A stretch of DNA of 40,728 nucleotides from Porphyromonas levii DSM 23370 (GTDB lineage Bacteria; Bacteroidota; Bacteroidia; Bacteroidales; Porphyromonadaceae), in contig NZ_KB904235.1 in NCBI RefSeq assembly GCF_000379925.1, forward strand, positions 1 through 40,728, read 5' to 3'. The translations under genes and the position numbers were made by a program. Shown here piece by piece: positions 1 to 8,428 of this stretch. How positions within the stretch are numbered: the stretch's first letter is position 1; each line of letters starts with the position of its first letter. A model generated the notes under the pieces. The model had not been told where the DNA came from, did not search any database, and was given only the letters and a program-made list of their open reading frames with translations.

Positions 1-199
1 TCAGAACACCATCATAGGTGGGCTCCCCTTGTGCTTCTGCTCTCTTATTGAGCTTTTTATTGATAAAGGTCTGTATGGGGCGCCAGTCAATAAGAATATC
101 AACTTGCTCTAAGAAGCCATTACGTGCTTTGGCTCGTCTCTGCTCTGTGAAAACTTCTACAAAACTTGGATTATCGTTGGATGTACTCTTGAAAGACAT
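1..199 (-). mobile_element. IS5-type transposase, N-terminal part (runs off window)
   Basis: The minus strand reads from an ATG at 197-199 to the window edge without a stop (66 codons). The product starts MSFKSTSNDNPSFVEVF and contains LIDWRPIQTFINKKLNK, which looks like the N-terminal region of IS5-family (IS1106/ISPg8-like) transposases as I know them. The same protein start occurs at 40572 on the other strand; 38 of the first 52 residues agree, so these are two related but distinct elements. The catalytic DDE part lies outside the window. The open reading frame on the opposite strand (18-212) is a shadow. The family assignment is from memory and the IS group is uncertain. Confidence 0.75.
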
Positions 200-276
200 A
201 TGGAATCAGTAATTATTCCTTGTTAAACATATACAAATATACTGATAACCAATGAGATAAACAAGTGTTTAACGCA

Positions 277-296
277 GTTTTTTGTGCAACAGTCTC
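277..296 (-). repeat. Terminal inverted repeat of the left IS
   Basis: Read on the minus strand this is GAGACTGTTGCACAAAAAAC. The right-hand IS has GAGAATGTTGCACGAAAAAC at the matching place (40460-40479), about 100 nt upstream of its transposase start. Two independent elements sharing this sequence at the same distance from the gene argues that it is the IS end. GAGACTGTTGCA-type ends are typical of this IS5 subgroup. The target duplication cannot be seen because the other end lies outside the window. Confidence 0.7.
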
Positions 297-374
297 TGTA
301 TATTCTCTAGCAAACCTTAAATATTGGGTGAAAATAGGGGAAAGTGAGGGCTGTGGTAGATAATTGCTGAAAAG

Positions 375-406
375 TTTGGCTAATTAGTAATAAATGCCTA
401 ACTTTG
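375..406 (+). promoter_or_regulatory. Bacteroidetes-type promoter of the butyrate operon
   Basis: TTTG (375-378), 20 nt, then TAACTTTG (399-406) is an exact fit to the Bacteroidetes primary sigma consensus. Transcription would start near 412-414, right at the first bases of the cobalamin riboswitch. That placement makes both calls stronger. Confidence 0.75.
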
Positions 407-412
407 ACCCCG

Positions 413-622
413 AAAAGGTGATTGTGGTGCGTAACCCATGCGCTTCAATTGAAAAGGGAACCCAGTGAGAGTCTGGGACTGAGCCCTCAGCTGTATATTC
501 TGTAAGACAGCTTTGCCTTCTATAAAGTCACTGTGGATAGAGCCTCCGTAAGGTGGGCGATTCATGGGGAGACTGCAAAGCGACAACCTTGGTTGACAGA
601 ATGAGTCAGAAGACCTGCCTTT
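413..622 (+). promoter_or_regulatory. Cobalamin (B12) riboswitch
   Basis: The conserved blocks of the cobalamin aptamer are present in order: AAAAGGGAA followed by the CCCAG/CTGGG hairpin (452-477), GAGCCCTCAGCTGTA (481-495), the AGTCACTG box (526-533), AAGGTGGGCGA (550-560), AAGCGACAACC (578-588) and GAGTCAGAAGACCTGCC (603-619). It starts at the predicted transcription start and lies about 270 nt ahead of abfD. The gap holds a small hairpin (ATTCCT 745-750 with AGGAAT 758-763) and other possible expression-platform sequence that I cannot resolve. Such riboswitches normally lower expression when adenosylcobalamin is plentiful. Its link to the butyrate operon is positional. Confidence 0.88.
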
Positions 623-891
623 TTGGATGATGGTTTTTTTGTTTTCGGGGATTTGAAGGCAAAACACGACATTTGTACTAAGACTGAGTTTTTGTTGTTG
701 CTACTAGCAGAGGAGCATCATTGCTTCTTATAGCAAACCCGTACATTCCTTGTCGAAAGGAATCTAGTGGCATTTGGTATCTGGCTCTGTATCTAGTCTT
801 TTTAGTGTTTCGATTATATCTCCTAGCAAAAAATGATGGTGACTGAATAGTAGTAGATATATTGATACAAACCACTCTAAGAAGTACTGAT

Positions 892-2361
892 ATGAAGACA
901 AGAGAAGAGTACATTGAGAGCCTGAGAAAGCTAAATCTAAACGTATGGTTTATGGGTAAGAAGATCGATAACCCAGTAGACCATCCTATGATCAGACCAT
1001 CCCTCAACTCATTGGCTATGACCTATGAGCTTGCACAGCAAGATGAGTACAAGGATGTGATGACGGCTACTTCTTGCCTCACAGGTAAGAAGATCAACCG
1101 ATTCTGTCATATCCATATGAGTACTGAGGACCTCGTGAATAAGGTAAAGATGCAGCGCCTTTTGGGTCAGAAGACTGCTTCATGTTTCCAGCGCTGCGTG
1201 GGTATGGATGCCTTCAACGCTGTATGGAGTACCACTTATGAGATGGATGAGGCCTTGGGTACTGACTACCACCAGCGCTTCAAGAAATACCTTGAGTATG
1301 TGCAGGAGAATGACCTCGTAGTAGACGGTGCTATGACCGACCCTAAGGGTGATCGTAACTTCTCTCCATCTCAGCAAGAGGATCCAGACCTATACGTTCA
1401 TATCGATGAGATTCGCCCCGACGGTATCGTCGTTACTGGTGCTAAAGCACACCAGACTGGTTCAGTTAATTCTCATGAGCATCTTATCATGCCTACTTGC
1501 ACCATGAAGGAGGAGGATGCAGACTATGCAGTTTCTTTCGCTATCCCAAGTGACGCTGAGGGTGTGACCATCATATATGGTCGTCAGTCTTGCGATACTA
1601 GGAAGATGGAGCCAGGAGCGGAGATAGACCTTGGTAACGCTCAGTTCGGTGGTCATGAGACACTCTTCGTAATGGATCATGTCTTCGTTCCTAATGATCG
1701 TATCTTTATGTGCCGTGAGTATCAGTTCTCTAATATGCTGGTAGAGCGTTTTGCTGGTTACCACAGACAGTCTTACGGTGGATGTAAGGTAGGTGTAGGT
1801 GATGTACTTATCGGTGCTGCTGCACTTGCTGCCGACTATAATGGTGTACCAAAGGCTTCACATATCAAGGATAAGCTGATAGAGATGGTACACCTCAATG
1901 AGACCCTCTATAGCTGCGGTATCGCATGTTCTGCCGAGGGTAAGCCTACAGCATCAGGTAACTATCTGATTGATATGCTTCTTGCCAATGTCTGCAAGCA
2001 GAATGTTACCCGTCTGCCTTACGAGATTACTCGTCTGGCTGAGGATATCGCTGGTGGTCTGATGGTGACCATGCCATCTGAGGCCGACCTTAAGCACGAT
2101 GAACTTGGTCCAATCATCAAGAAATACTTGGTAGGTGCTAAGGGTACTGCTACTGTTAATCGTATGCGTGTGCTTCGCCTTATTGAAAACCTTACCCTCG
2201 GTACTGCTGCAGTGGGTTATCGTACAGAGAGCCTACACGGTGCTGGTTCGCCACAAGCTCAGCGTATTATGATTTCTCGCCAGTGCAATATGGAGGCTAA
2301 GAAACAATTGGCTAGGAACATCGCAGGAGTAGACACCTCTCTAGATAGTAGGGAGAAGTAA
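892..2361 (+). CDS. abfD: 4-hydroxybutyryl-CoA dehydratase / vinylacetyl-CoA isomerase
   Basis: This [4Fe-4S] and FAD enzyme dehydrates 4-hydroxybutyryl-CoA to crotonyl-CoA in cytosolic butyrate fermentation. The 489-residue product is very close along its whole length to the Clostridium aminobutyricum enzyme as I remember it. Cluster ligands are visible as Cys98 and Cys102 in ASCFQRCVG, and His291 and Cys298 in GYHRQSYGGC, each one residue below the clostridial numbering (99, 103, 292, 299). The C-terminal third is shorter than in clostridia, around GPIIKKYL. The ATG at 892 was chosen because MKTREEYIESLRKLN aligns with the known N-terminus; a TTG ten codons upstream (862) is less likely. 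It is the first gene of the operon, behind the cobalamin riboswitch, and 6 nt separate it from the NifU-like gene. Confidence 0.95.
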   Translation: MKTREEYIESLRKLNLNVWFMGKKIDNPVDHPMIRPSLNSLAMTYELAQQDEYKDVMTATSCLTGKKINRFCHIHMSTEDLVNKVKMQRLLGQKTASCFQRCVGMDAFNAVWSTTYEMDEALGTDYHQRFKKYLEYVQENDLVVDGAMTDPKGDRNFSPSQQEDPDLYVHIDEIRPDGIVVTGAKAHQTGSVNSHEHLIMPTCTMKEEDADYAVSFAIPSDAEGVTIIYGRQSCDTRKMEPGAEIDLGNAQFGGHETLFVMDHVFVPNDRIFMCREYQFSNMLVERFAGYHRQSYGGCKVGVGDVLIGAAALAADYNGVPKASHIKDKLIEMVHLNETLYSCGIACSAEGKPTASGNYLIDMLLANVCKQNVTRLPYEITRLAEDIAGGLMVTMPSEADLKHDELGPIIKKYLVGAKGTATVNRMRVLRLIENLTLGTAAVGYRTESLHGAGSPQAQRIMISRQCNMEAKKQLARNIAGVDTSLDSREK

Positions 2362-2367
2362 ACTGAA

Positions 2368-2667
2368 ATGCAAGACATCAATACTCATATATCCCAAGAA
2401 ACTGTTGCCGCCGTGCTTGCAGAACGAGTTAGACCTCGTCTGCAAGCACATGGGGGCGACATACATCTCATAGATATCGAGGGTACTACCGTGAGGCTAA
2501 AAGTCTCGGGCGCTTGCCAATCTTGTCCTTCACTCAGTGATACCATTGAGGAAGTTATCTTGCAGGCTGTGCAGGAGAGTCTTGGAGTCCCATCTCTCAA
2601 GGTAGAGGTAGATAGAGGAGTAAGTCGGAATTTAATCCAAGAGGCTCTGAAGATTATTCGTAGATAG
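2368..2667 (+). CDS. NifU-like C-terminal domain protein (iron-sulfur carrier)
   Basis: This 99-residue protein is essentially one Nfu/NifU C-terminal domain. It has HGGDI at 28-32, the core VRLKVSGACQSC with the cluster-binding CxxC at Cys50 and Cys53, and the following hydrophobic helix. Such proteins hold and pass on a [4Fe-4S] cluster. It begins 6 nt after abfD and ends 27 nt before the CoA-transferase gene, so it is co-transcribed with them. A reasonable inference is that it supplies clusters to AbfD, and perhaps to KorB, under conditions of high flux. From memory, Porphyromonas gingivalis also has a NifU-related gene among its butyrate genes. Confidence 0.88.
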   Translation: MQDINTHISQETVAAVLAERVRPRLQAHGGDIHLIDIEGTTVRLKVSGACQSCPSLSDTIEEVILQAVQESLGVPSLKVEVDRGVSRNLIQEALKIIRR

Positions 2668-2694
2668 TTAAATATCATATTTCCAACCGATTAT

Positions 2695-3993
2695 ATGGAC
2701 TGGAACAACTTAGATAATGTTCCGCAGGTCACTGCGGAAGAGGCGGTTGCACACATAAAAGACAACGATCTAGTGGTCGTGGCACATGCCGCTGGAGCAC
2801 CACAATTGTGTGTGGATGCGCTAATCAATAATTACGAAGCGTACCACAATGTGAGGGTATTCCACATGCTCACACTGGGTAAAGGTATTTGCAATGCTCC
2901 TGAGATGGAGGGGCATCTGCATCATATTACCAACTTTATTGGTGGAAATATGAGACAGGCCATGAAGGAGGGGAGAGTAGACTTCTTCCCTGGGTACTTC
3001 TCTGAGGTGCCTAGTCTGATGGCTCCAGGAGAGCTATTGGATCCTGATGTAGCTCTGATACAGGTCTCTTATCCTAACGAAGAAGGGTATTGTAGCTACG
3101 GTGTTTCATGTGATTACACCAAGCCAGCAGCCCAGAATGCTAAGATTGTGATTGCAGAGATGAATCGTCAGATGCCGTTTGTAGGCGGTGATAATCTCAT
3201 TCACATCTCTAAAATAAATTATATCGTAAAGGCGGATTATCCGCTGCATACTATTGCCCCAACAGAGATAAAGGAGGTAGAAGAAGCTATAGGAAAGAAC
3301 TGTGCCCAGCTTGTAAAGGATGGCGACACCCTTCAGCTAGGTATTGGTGCCATCCCTGATGCTGTACTGCTATTCCTAAAGGACAAGAAAGATCTTGGTA
3401 TCCACTCCGAGATGGTCTCTGATGGTATTCTAGAGCTAGTGAATGCAGGGGTCATCAATGGTAGTCGTAAGCAGATAAATCCTGGAAAGATTGTAGCTAC
3501 CTTCTTGATGGGTACTCAGGCACTCTATGACTTCGTTAATGGCAATGATAGTGTGGAGATGTATCCTGTGGACTATGTCAATGATCCTTTTGTGATCGCA
3601 CAGAATGACAATGTGGTGAGCATCAATAGCTGTGTGGAGGTTGACCTCATGGGGCAAGTCGTCTCGGAGAGTATCGGGTTGCGACAGATTAGCGGTCCTG
3701 GTGGTCAGGTAGACTTCGTTCGTGGAGCTGCAAGATCTAAGGGCGGTAGAAGCATTATTGCTATGCCATCTACAGCAAGCCGTGGTGCCTTATCACGTAT
3801 CGTGCCACTTATCGCAGAGGGCGCAGCAGTGACTACCCCACGCAACGATGTGGACTATATTGTGACAGAGTATGGTATTGCTAAGCTCAAAGGCAAAACC
3901 CTACGGGAGAGAGCCAAGGCTCTTATCGCTATCGCTCATCCACAGTTTAGGGCAGAGCTAGAGGCAGCTTATGCCGAAAGGTTTGAAAAATAA
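2695..3993 (+). CDS. abfT: 4-hydroxybutyrate CoA-transferase (acetyl-CoA hydrolase/transferase family)
   Basis: This enzyme activates 4-hydroxybutyrate by moving CoA from acetyl-CoA (or butyryl-CoA), giving the substrate of AbfD. The 432-residue product has the full family I CoA-transferase length. The catalytic glutamate lies in LGIHSEM (Glu239, Glu238 in the clostridial AbfT as I recall it). The glycine loop QLGIGAIPDAV is at 214-224, and a late GPGGQVDFVRGA segment is also typical of the family. The related Cat1/Cat2 enzymes look similar, but the location between abfD and 4-hydroxybutyrate dehydrogenase decides the substrate. Its end overlaps the open frame of the next gene, though not that gene's preferred ATG. 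Confidence 0.92.
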   Translation: MDWNNLDNVPQVTAEEAVAHIKDNDLVVVAHAAGAPQLCVDALINNYEAYHNVRVFHMLTLGKGICNAPEMEGHLHHITNFIGGNMRQAMKEGRVDFFPGYFSEVPSLMAPGELLDPDVALIQVSYPNEEGYCSYGVSCDYTKPAAQNAKIVIAEMNRQMPFVGGDNLIHISKINYIVKADYPLHTIAPTEIKEVEEAIGKNCAQLVKDGDTLQLGIGAIPDAVLLFLKDKKDLGIHSEMVSDGILELVNAGVINGSRKQINPGKIVATFLMGTQALYDFVNGNDSVEMYPVDYVNDPFVIAQNDNVVSINSCVEVDLMGQVVSESIGLRQISGPGGQVDFVRGAARSKGGRSIIAMPSTASRGALSRIVPLIAEGAAVTTPRNDVDYIVTEYGIAKLKGKTLRERAKALIAIAHPQFRAELEAAYAERFEK

Positions 3994-4012
3994 TCTATTT
4001 CTATATACTAAT

Positions 4013-5131
4013 ATGCAACTATTCAAGCTAAAGACGACTATTGATCGCTTCGAGTCATTCGCAGAGTTTGCAGAGGCTTTCAATCTTGGAGAGAGAGATT
4101 TGGTAATCACCAATGACTTCCTATATGAGCCTTTTATGAAGGCTTGTAACCTCAAGTGTCACTTCGTGATGCAGGAGAAGTATGGTGTGGGAGAGCCATC
4201 CGACGAGATGATGAATAAGATACTCCATGACGTGCAAGACAAGGAGTTTGATAGAGTCATCGCTATTGGTGGTGGTACTGTAATAGATATCTCTAAGCTC
4301 TTTGTGCTCAAGGGACTCAAGGATGATGTGTTACTTGCCTTTGACCGCAAGCTGCCACTAGAGAAGGGCAAGCAGCTTATCGTAGTGCCTACTACTTGTG
4401 GTACTGGTAGTGAGGTAACTAATATCTCTATTGCAGAGATAAAGAGTAGGGGGACCAAGATGGGTCTTGCCGATGATGCTATCGTAGCTGATAATGCAGT
4501 GATTATCCCTGAGCTACTTAAGGGATTGCCATTTAAGTTCTACGCATGTAGTGCAATCGATGCACTGATTCACGCAGTAGAGGCATACGTGTCTCCTAAG
4601 GCTAATCCATACACTGAGATATTTAGTGAGGCGGCTTGGCGCATTATCATCGATGTCTTCCGTAAAATCAAGGAACGTGGAGAGACCTTCCGCTTTAGTG
4701 CTATGGGAGAGATGATTATGGCAAGTAACTTTGCAGGTATCGCTTTCGGTAATGCTGGCGTGGGAGCAGTCCATGCGCTTTCATATCCTCTAGGTGGTGC
4801 TTACCATGTTCCTCACGGTGAGGCCAACTATCAGTTCTTTACCGAGGTATTCATGGTCTATGAGCAGAAGGAGCCTAATGGTCGTATTGTGGAGCTCAAA
4901 GAGAAGCTCGCTAAGGAGCTTGTGTGTGAGCCATCTGAGGTGTTCGCCGAGATGGATAAGCTTTTGTCAGCACTTATCTCTAAGAACGAGCTCCATACCT
5001 ATGGTATGAAGGAGGAGGAGATTGAGGGCTTCGCAGATGCTGTAATAGCTACTCAGCAGAGGCTTCTTGCCAATAACTATGTGCCTCTGACTAGGGATGA
5101 AATAAGAGATATTTATAAGAAATTGTTCTAG
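4013..5131 (+). CDS. 4-hydroxybutyrate dehydrogenase (iron-type alcohol dehydrogenase)
   Basis: This enzyme reduces succinate semialdehyde to 4-hydroxybutyrate with NADH. The 372-residue product belongs to the iron-dependent alcohol dehydrogenase family. It shows the nucleotide-binding GGGTVID (86-92), PTTCGTGSEVTN (126-137), and the likely metal ligands Asp183, His187, His254 and His268 (SAIDALIH and AVHALSYPL...HVPHGEAN). Their spacing matches the D-x3-H...H-x13-H pattern of the family. The ATG at 4013 is preferred, because the longer frame from 3971 overlaps the upstream gene by 23 nt and adds residues (MPKGLKNN...) not expected in the family. It lies 28 nt before the semialdehyde dehydrogenase gene. 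Confidence 0.92.
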   Translation: MQLFKLKTTIDRFESFAEFAEAFNLGERDLVITNDFLYEPFMKACNLKCHFVMQEKYGVGEPSDEMMNKILHDVQDKEFDRVIAIGGGTVIDISKLFVLKGLKDDVLLAFDRKLPLEKGKQLIVVPTTCGTGSEVTNISIAEIKSRGTKMGLADDAIVADNAVIIPELLKGLPFKFYACSAIDALIHAVEAYVSPKANPYTEIFSEAAWRIIIDVFRKIKERGETFRFSAMGEMIMASNFAGIAFGNAGVGAVHALSYPLGGAYHVPHGEANYQFFTEVFMVYEQKEPNGRIVELKEKLAKELVCEPSEVFAEMDKLLSALISKNELHTYGMKEEEIEGFADAVIATQQRLLANNYVPLTRDEIRDIYKKLF

Positions 5132-5159
5132 CCAAAATAATCAACATTATACTAACATT

Positions 5160-6521
5160 ATGGATATTAAGGAGATGGTGGCACTCGCAAGGGTGGCACA
5201 GCAGGAGTTTGAGAGGAAGTTCGACCAGCAGAGTACAGACCATGTAGTAAAGGAGCTCTGTAAGGTGGTTTATGACAATGCCGAAATGCTAGCTCGTGAG
5301 GCCGTAGATGAGACTGGTATGGGTCGCTACGAAGATAAGGTAGCTAAGAACCGCAATAAGTCTAAGGGCGTTTGGAGTAACCTTCAGGGCAAGAAGACAA
5401 TGGGTGTAATAGGTGTTGAGGAAGGTACAGGTCTTATGAAGATTGCTAAGCCTGTGGGTGTTGTATGTGCAATCACTCCTACAACCAATCCTATCGTGAC
5501 CCCAATGGCAAATATCGCTTTCGCACTGAAGGCAAAGAATGCTATTATCGTTTCACCTCACCCACGCTCAAAGAATTGCTCAGGGCATACGATAGAGCTT
5601 ATCAAGGCAAAGCTAAAAGAGCTAAAGGTGCCTGAGAACTTGGTACAGTATCTAGAGACTCCAGGTCTTGATGAGACTCAGGAGCTTATGTCGCTAGTGG
5701 ATGTAGTAGTCGCTACTGGTGGTATGGGTATGGTGCACTCTGCTTACTCATCTGGAAAACCTTCTTTCGGTGTAGGTGCAGGTAATGTGCAGGTAATCAT
5801 CGATGAGAATATCAATGACTTCGACGAAGCTGCTGATATCATTATCAGAGGTAGGTCTTTCGACAATGGTATCATTTGCTCTGGTGAGCAGTGCTTCATC
5901 TATCCTGAGAAATATAAGGAAGAGATCTTCGGTGCATTCAAGCGTAATGGTGCTTACTTCGTTCCTGAAGAGTATCATGACCAGGCTGTGAATACCATCT
6001 TCAAGAATAACGCTATCAATCGCGATGTAGTTGGTAAGGATGTTGAGATCATCGCTAAGATGATTGGTATAGAGATTCCAGAGGGAACTCGTATCCTCGT
6101 AGTGCCTGCCAAGGGAGTAGCTACTGCCGACCTTATCTGTAAGGAGAAGATGTGCCCAGTTATGACTTGTCTGCCTTACCAGCACTTTGACGAGGCTATC
6201 GCTATCGCTAATGAGAACCTCAATATGGAGGGTAGCGGTCACTCTGCAGGTATCCATTCTAATAACCAAGGTAATATTATCAAGGCAGGTAATGATATTA
6301 AGGTGTCTCGCCTTATTGTGAATGCACCTTGCTCTATTACGGCAGGTGGTTCTATTCAGAACGGTTTGTCAGTAACCACCACTTTGGGTTGCGGTAGCTG
6401 GGGTAACAACTCTATCTCAGAGAACCTAACTTACAAGCACCTCATGAATATCACGCGTATCGCACGCATGTCCACAACTATCACTGTGCCAACAGACGAA
6501 GAGATCTGGGCAATGAACTAA
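5160..6521 (+). CDS. sucD: Succinate-semialdehyde dehydrogenase, CoA-acylating
   Basis: This enzyme reduces succinyl-CoA to succinate semialdehyde, releasing CoA, and so opens the branch from succinyl-CoA to butyrate. The 453-residue protein is an acylating aldehyde dehydrogenase. It has the PTTNPIVTPM segment (107-116), the ATGGMGMV motif (185-192), GVGAGN (204-209), and the catalytic cysteine Cys240 in FDNGIICSGEQ. From memory it resembles the P. gingivalis succinate-semialdehyde dehydrogenase almost end to end, including the C-terminal GCGSWGNNSISEN segment. The symbol sucD is the one used for the Clostridium kluyveri enzyme and should not be confused with succinyl-CoA synthetase alpha. 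Confidence 0.93.
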   Translation: MDIKEMVALARVAQQEFERKFDQQSTDHVVKELCKVVYDNAEMLAREAVDETGMGRYEDKVAKNRNKSKGVWSNLQGKKTMGVIGVEEGTGLMKIAKPVGVVCAITPTTNPIVTPMANIAFALKAKNAIIVSPHPRSKNCSGHTIELIKAKLKELKVPENLVQYLETPGLDETQELMSLVDVVVATGGMGMVHSAYSSGKPSFGVGAGNVQVIIDENINDFDEAADIIIRGRSFDNGIICSGEQCFIYPEKYKEEIFGAFKRNGAYFVPEEYHDQAVNTIFKNNAINRDVVGKDVEIIAKMIGIEIPEGTRILVVPAKGVATADLICKEKMCPVMTCLPYQHFDEAIAIANENLNMEGSGHSAGIHSNNQGNIIKAGNDIKVSRLIVNAPCSITAGGSIQNGLSVTTTLGCGSWGNNSISENLTYKHLMNITRIARMSTTITVPTDEEIWAMN

Positions 6522-6543
6522 AGCGAAGGAAAAAGAATATATT

Positions 6544-8409
6544 ATGAACGAAAAGCCAAGTGTCCAGGTACTAAATGATGTGGTAGTACGATTTGCAGGA
6601 GACTCTGGAGACGGTATGCAGCTAACTGGCTCAATCTTCTCTGATGTCTCTGCAATATTGGGCAATCAGATATCAACATTCCCTGACTACCCTGCGGAGA
6701 TTCGTGCTCCAAAGGGTAGCCTTGGGGGCGTATCGGGATTCCAAGTGCGTATCGGAACTGAAGGGGTCTATACTCCTGGTGACTATGCAGATGTATTGGT
6801 CGCCATGAACCCCTCGGCTCTCAAGGTCAATACCAAGAATATCAAGGAAACAGCTACCATTATCATTGATAGCAGTGCTTTCGATGAAGCGGGGCTGAAA
6901 AAGGGAGAATACAAGACGGACAATCCATTTACAGAGCTTGGACTGAACCATGTTCAGGTGCTTGAAGTGCCTATCTCTGAGATGGTTCGAGATGGTCTCA
7001 AGGATACAGGTATGGACGTGAGGGCTATTGATAGGAGTAAAAATATGTTTGCTCTAGGTCTTATTCTCTGGCTGTATAATAAAGAGATAGCACCAGCAGA
7101 GCAGCAGCTCCAGAAGAAGTTCTCAAAGAAACAGGAGGCACTCAAAGCCAATCTGAAGATTCTTACCGATGGATATAACTATGGGCATAATATCCATGCT
7201 ACGACCACTACCTATCGTATCGAAGGGCGTGATCAGAAGCCAGGCAATTATACCGATATCAACGGTAACACTGCAACCGCTTATGGTTTGGTGGCTGCAG
7301 CAGATAAGGCTGGTCTAGGTCTATTCCTCGGTAGTTATCCTATCACTCCTGCTACAGATATCCTTCATGAATTGGCTAAGCTAAAGCATCTCGGGGTTAA
7401 GACGGTGCAAGCAGAGGATGAGATCTCGGGTATTTGTACTGCTATCGGAGCCTCTTATGCTGGATCGCTGGCTGTGACCACAACGTCTGGTCCGGGTCTC
7501 GCTCTTAAGAGTGAAGCGCTGGGCTATACGGTGATGGCAGAGCTACCACTTGTCCTTATCGATGTGATGAGAGGTGGTCCTTCTACTGGTTTGCCCACCA
7601 AGAGTGAGCAGACAGACCTCCTACAGGCGTTACATGGACGTAATGGAGAGAGTCCATTAGTGGTGATTGCAGCGACTTCGCCTAATGACTGCTTCGACGC
7701 CGCATTTACTGCTGCTAAGATTGCTGTTGAGCACATGACTCCTGTGATATTGCTCACAGATGCCTTTATTGGTAATGGTGCTTCGGCTTGGAGAATACCT
7801 GACTTAAGCACTTATCCTACTATCACTCCACGTTATGTACAGGAGTATTACAAGGGAGATAAACCTTGGACTCCTTATATGCGTGACGAGAAGAGCCTCG
7901 TTCGGTACTGGGCTGTCCCTGGTTCAGAGGGGTACATGCACCGTGTTGGTGGTCTCGAGAAGCACAGCGATACTGGAGCTATCTGTACTGAGCCAACGAA
8001 CCATAGCAAGATGGTTCAATTCCGTCAGGAAAAGATTGCACGTATTGCTGAGGAACTTCCATTACTCGAAGTTTATGGTGATGAATCGGCAGATACTCTC
8101 GTTGTTGGTTGGGGTAGTACGTATGGACATATCCTTTCTGCTGTAGACCAAATGGAGAAGGATGGTAGAGGCGTGGCAATGACTCACTTCAAGTTTATCA
8201 ATCCACTACCTAAGAATACTGAGGAAGTTCTCAGACGATATAAGAATATCGTTATTGTTGAGCAGAGTATGGGTCAATTTGCTCAGTTCATTTCTGGTCA
8301 GATCAGCGGTCTCAATATCTTTAGATACAATAAGGTTGAGGGACAGCCTTTGAAGGTCGAAGGTATTGTTGACTTTGTCAATCAGATCCTAAATGGCAGC
8401 AATAAATAA
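6544..8409 (+). CDS. korA: 2-oxoglutarate:ferredoxin oxidoreductase, fused gamma-alpha subunit
   Basis: Together with KorB this oxidises 2-oxoglutarate and CoA to succinyl-CoA and CO2 and reduces ferredoxin. The 621-residue product has the gamma domain at the N-terminus (about 10-190; FAGDSGDGMQ at 17-26, then GGVSGFQVRIG) followed by the alpha pyrimidine-binding domain (about 240-460; SYPITPATDI at 264-273, and the later MRGGPSTGLPTKSEQ). A C-terminal region begins near 530 (DTLVVGWGSTYG). This gamma-alpha fusion is the usual Bacteroidetes and archaeal form. It starts 22 nt after sucD, so it belongs to the same operon. Specificity for 2-oxoglutarate rather than another 2-oxoacid is inferred from similarity and context. 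Confidence 0.9.
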   Translation: MNEKPSVQVLNDVVVRFAGDSGDGMQLTGSIFSDVSAILGNQISTFPDYPAEIRAPKGSLGGVSGFQVRIGTEGVYTPGDYADVLVAMNPSALKVNTKNIKETATIIIDSSAFDEAGLKKGEYKTDNPFTELGLNHVQVLEVPISEMVRDGLKDTGMDVRAIDRSKNMFALGLILWLYNKEIAPAEQQLQKKFSKKQEALKANLKILTDGYNYGHNIHATTTTYRIEGRDQKPGNYTDINGNTATAYGLVAAADKAGLGLFLGSYPITPATDILHELAKLKHLGVKTVQAEDEISGICTAIGASYAGSLAVTTTSGPGLALKSEALGYTVMAELPLVLIDVMRGGPSTGLPTKSEQTDLLQALHGRNGESPLVVIAATSPNDCFDAAFTAAKIAVEHMTPVILLTDAFIGNGASAWRIPDLSTYPTITPRYVQEYYKGDKPWTPYMRDEKSLVRYWAVPGSEGYMHRVGGLEKHSDTGAICTEPTNHSKMVQFRQEKIARIAEELPLLEVYGDESADTLVVGWGSTYGHILSAVDQMEKDGRGVAMTHFKFINPLPKNTEEVLRRYKNIVIVEQSMGQFAQFISGQISGLNIFRYNKVEGQPLKVEGIVDFVNQILNGSNK

Positions 8410-8428
8410 CTAGTAGGAGTATAATGCA

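Noticed and set aside
398-667. 89-codon open frame on the minus strand
   Set aside because: It lies wholly over the cobalamin aptamer. RNA conservation explains the sequence, and the protein has no family features.
678-1007. 109-codon minus-strand frame ahead of and across the abfD start
   Set aside because: It overlaps the certain N-terminus of AbfD and shows no recognisable domain.
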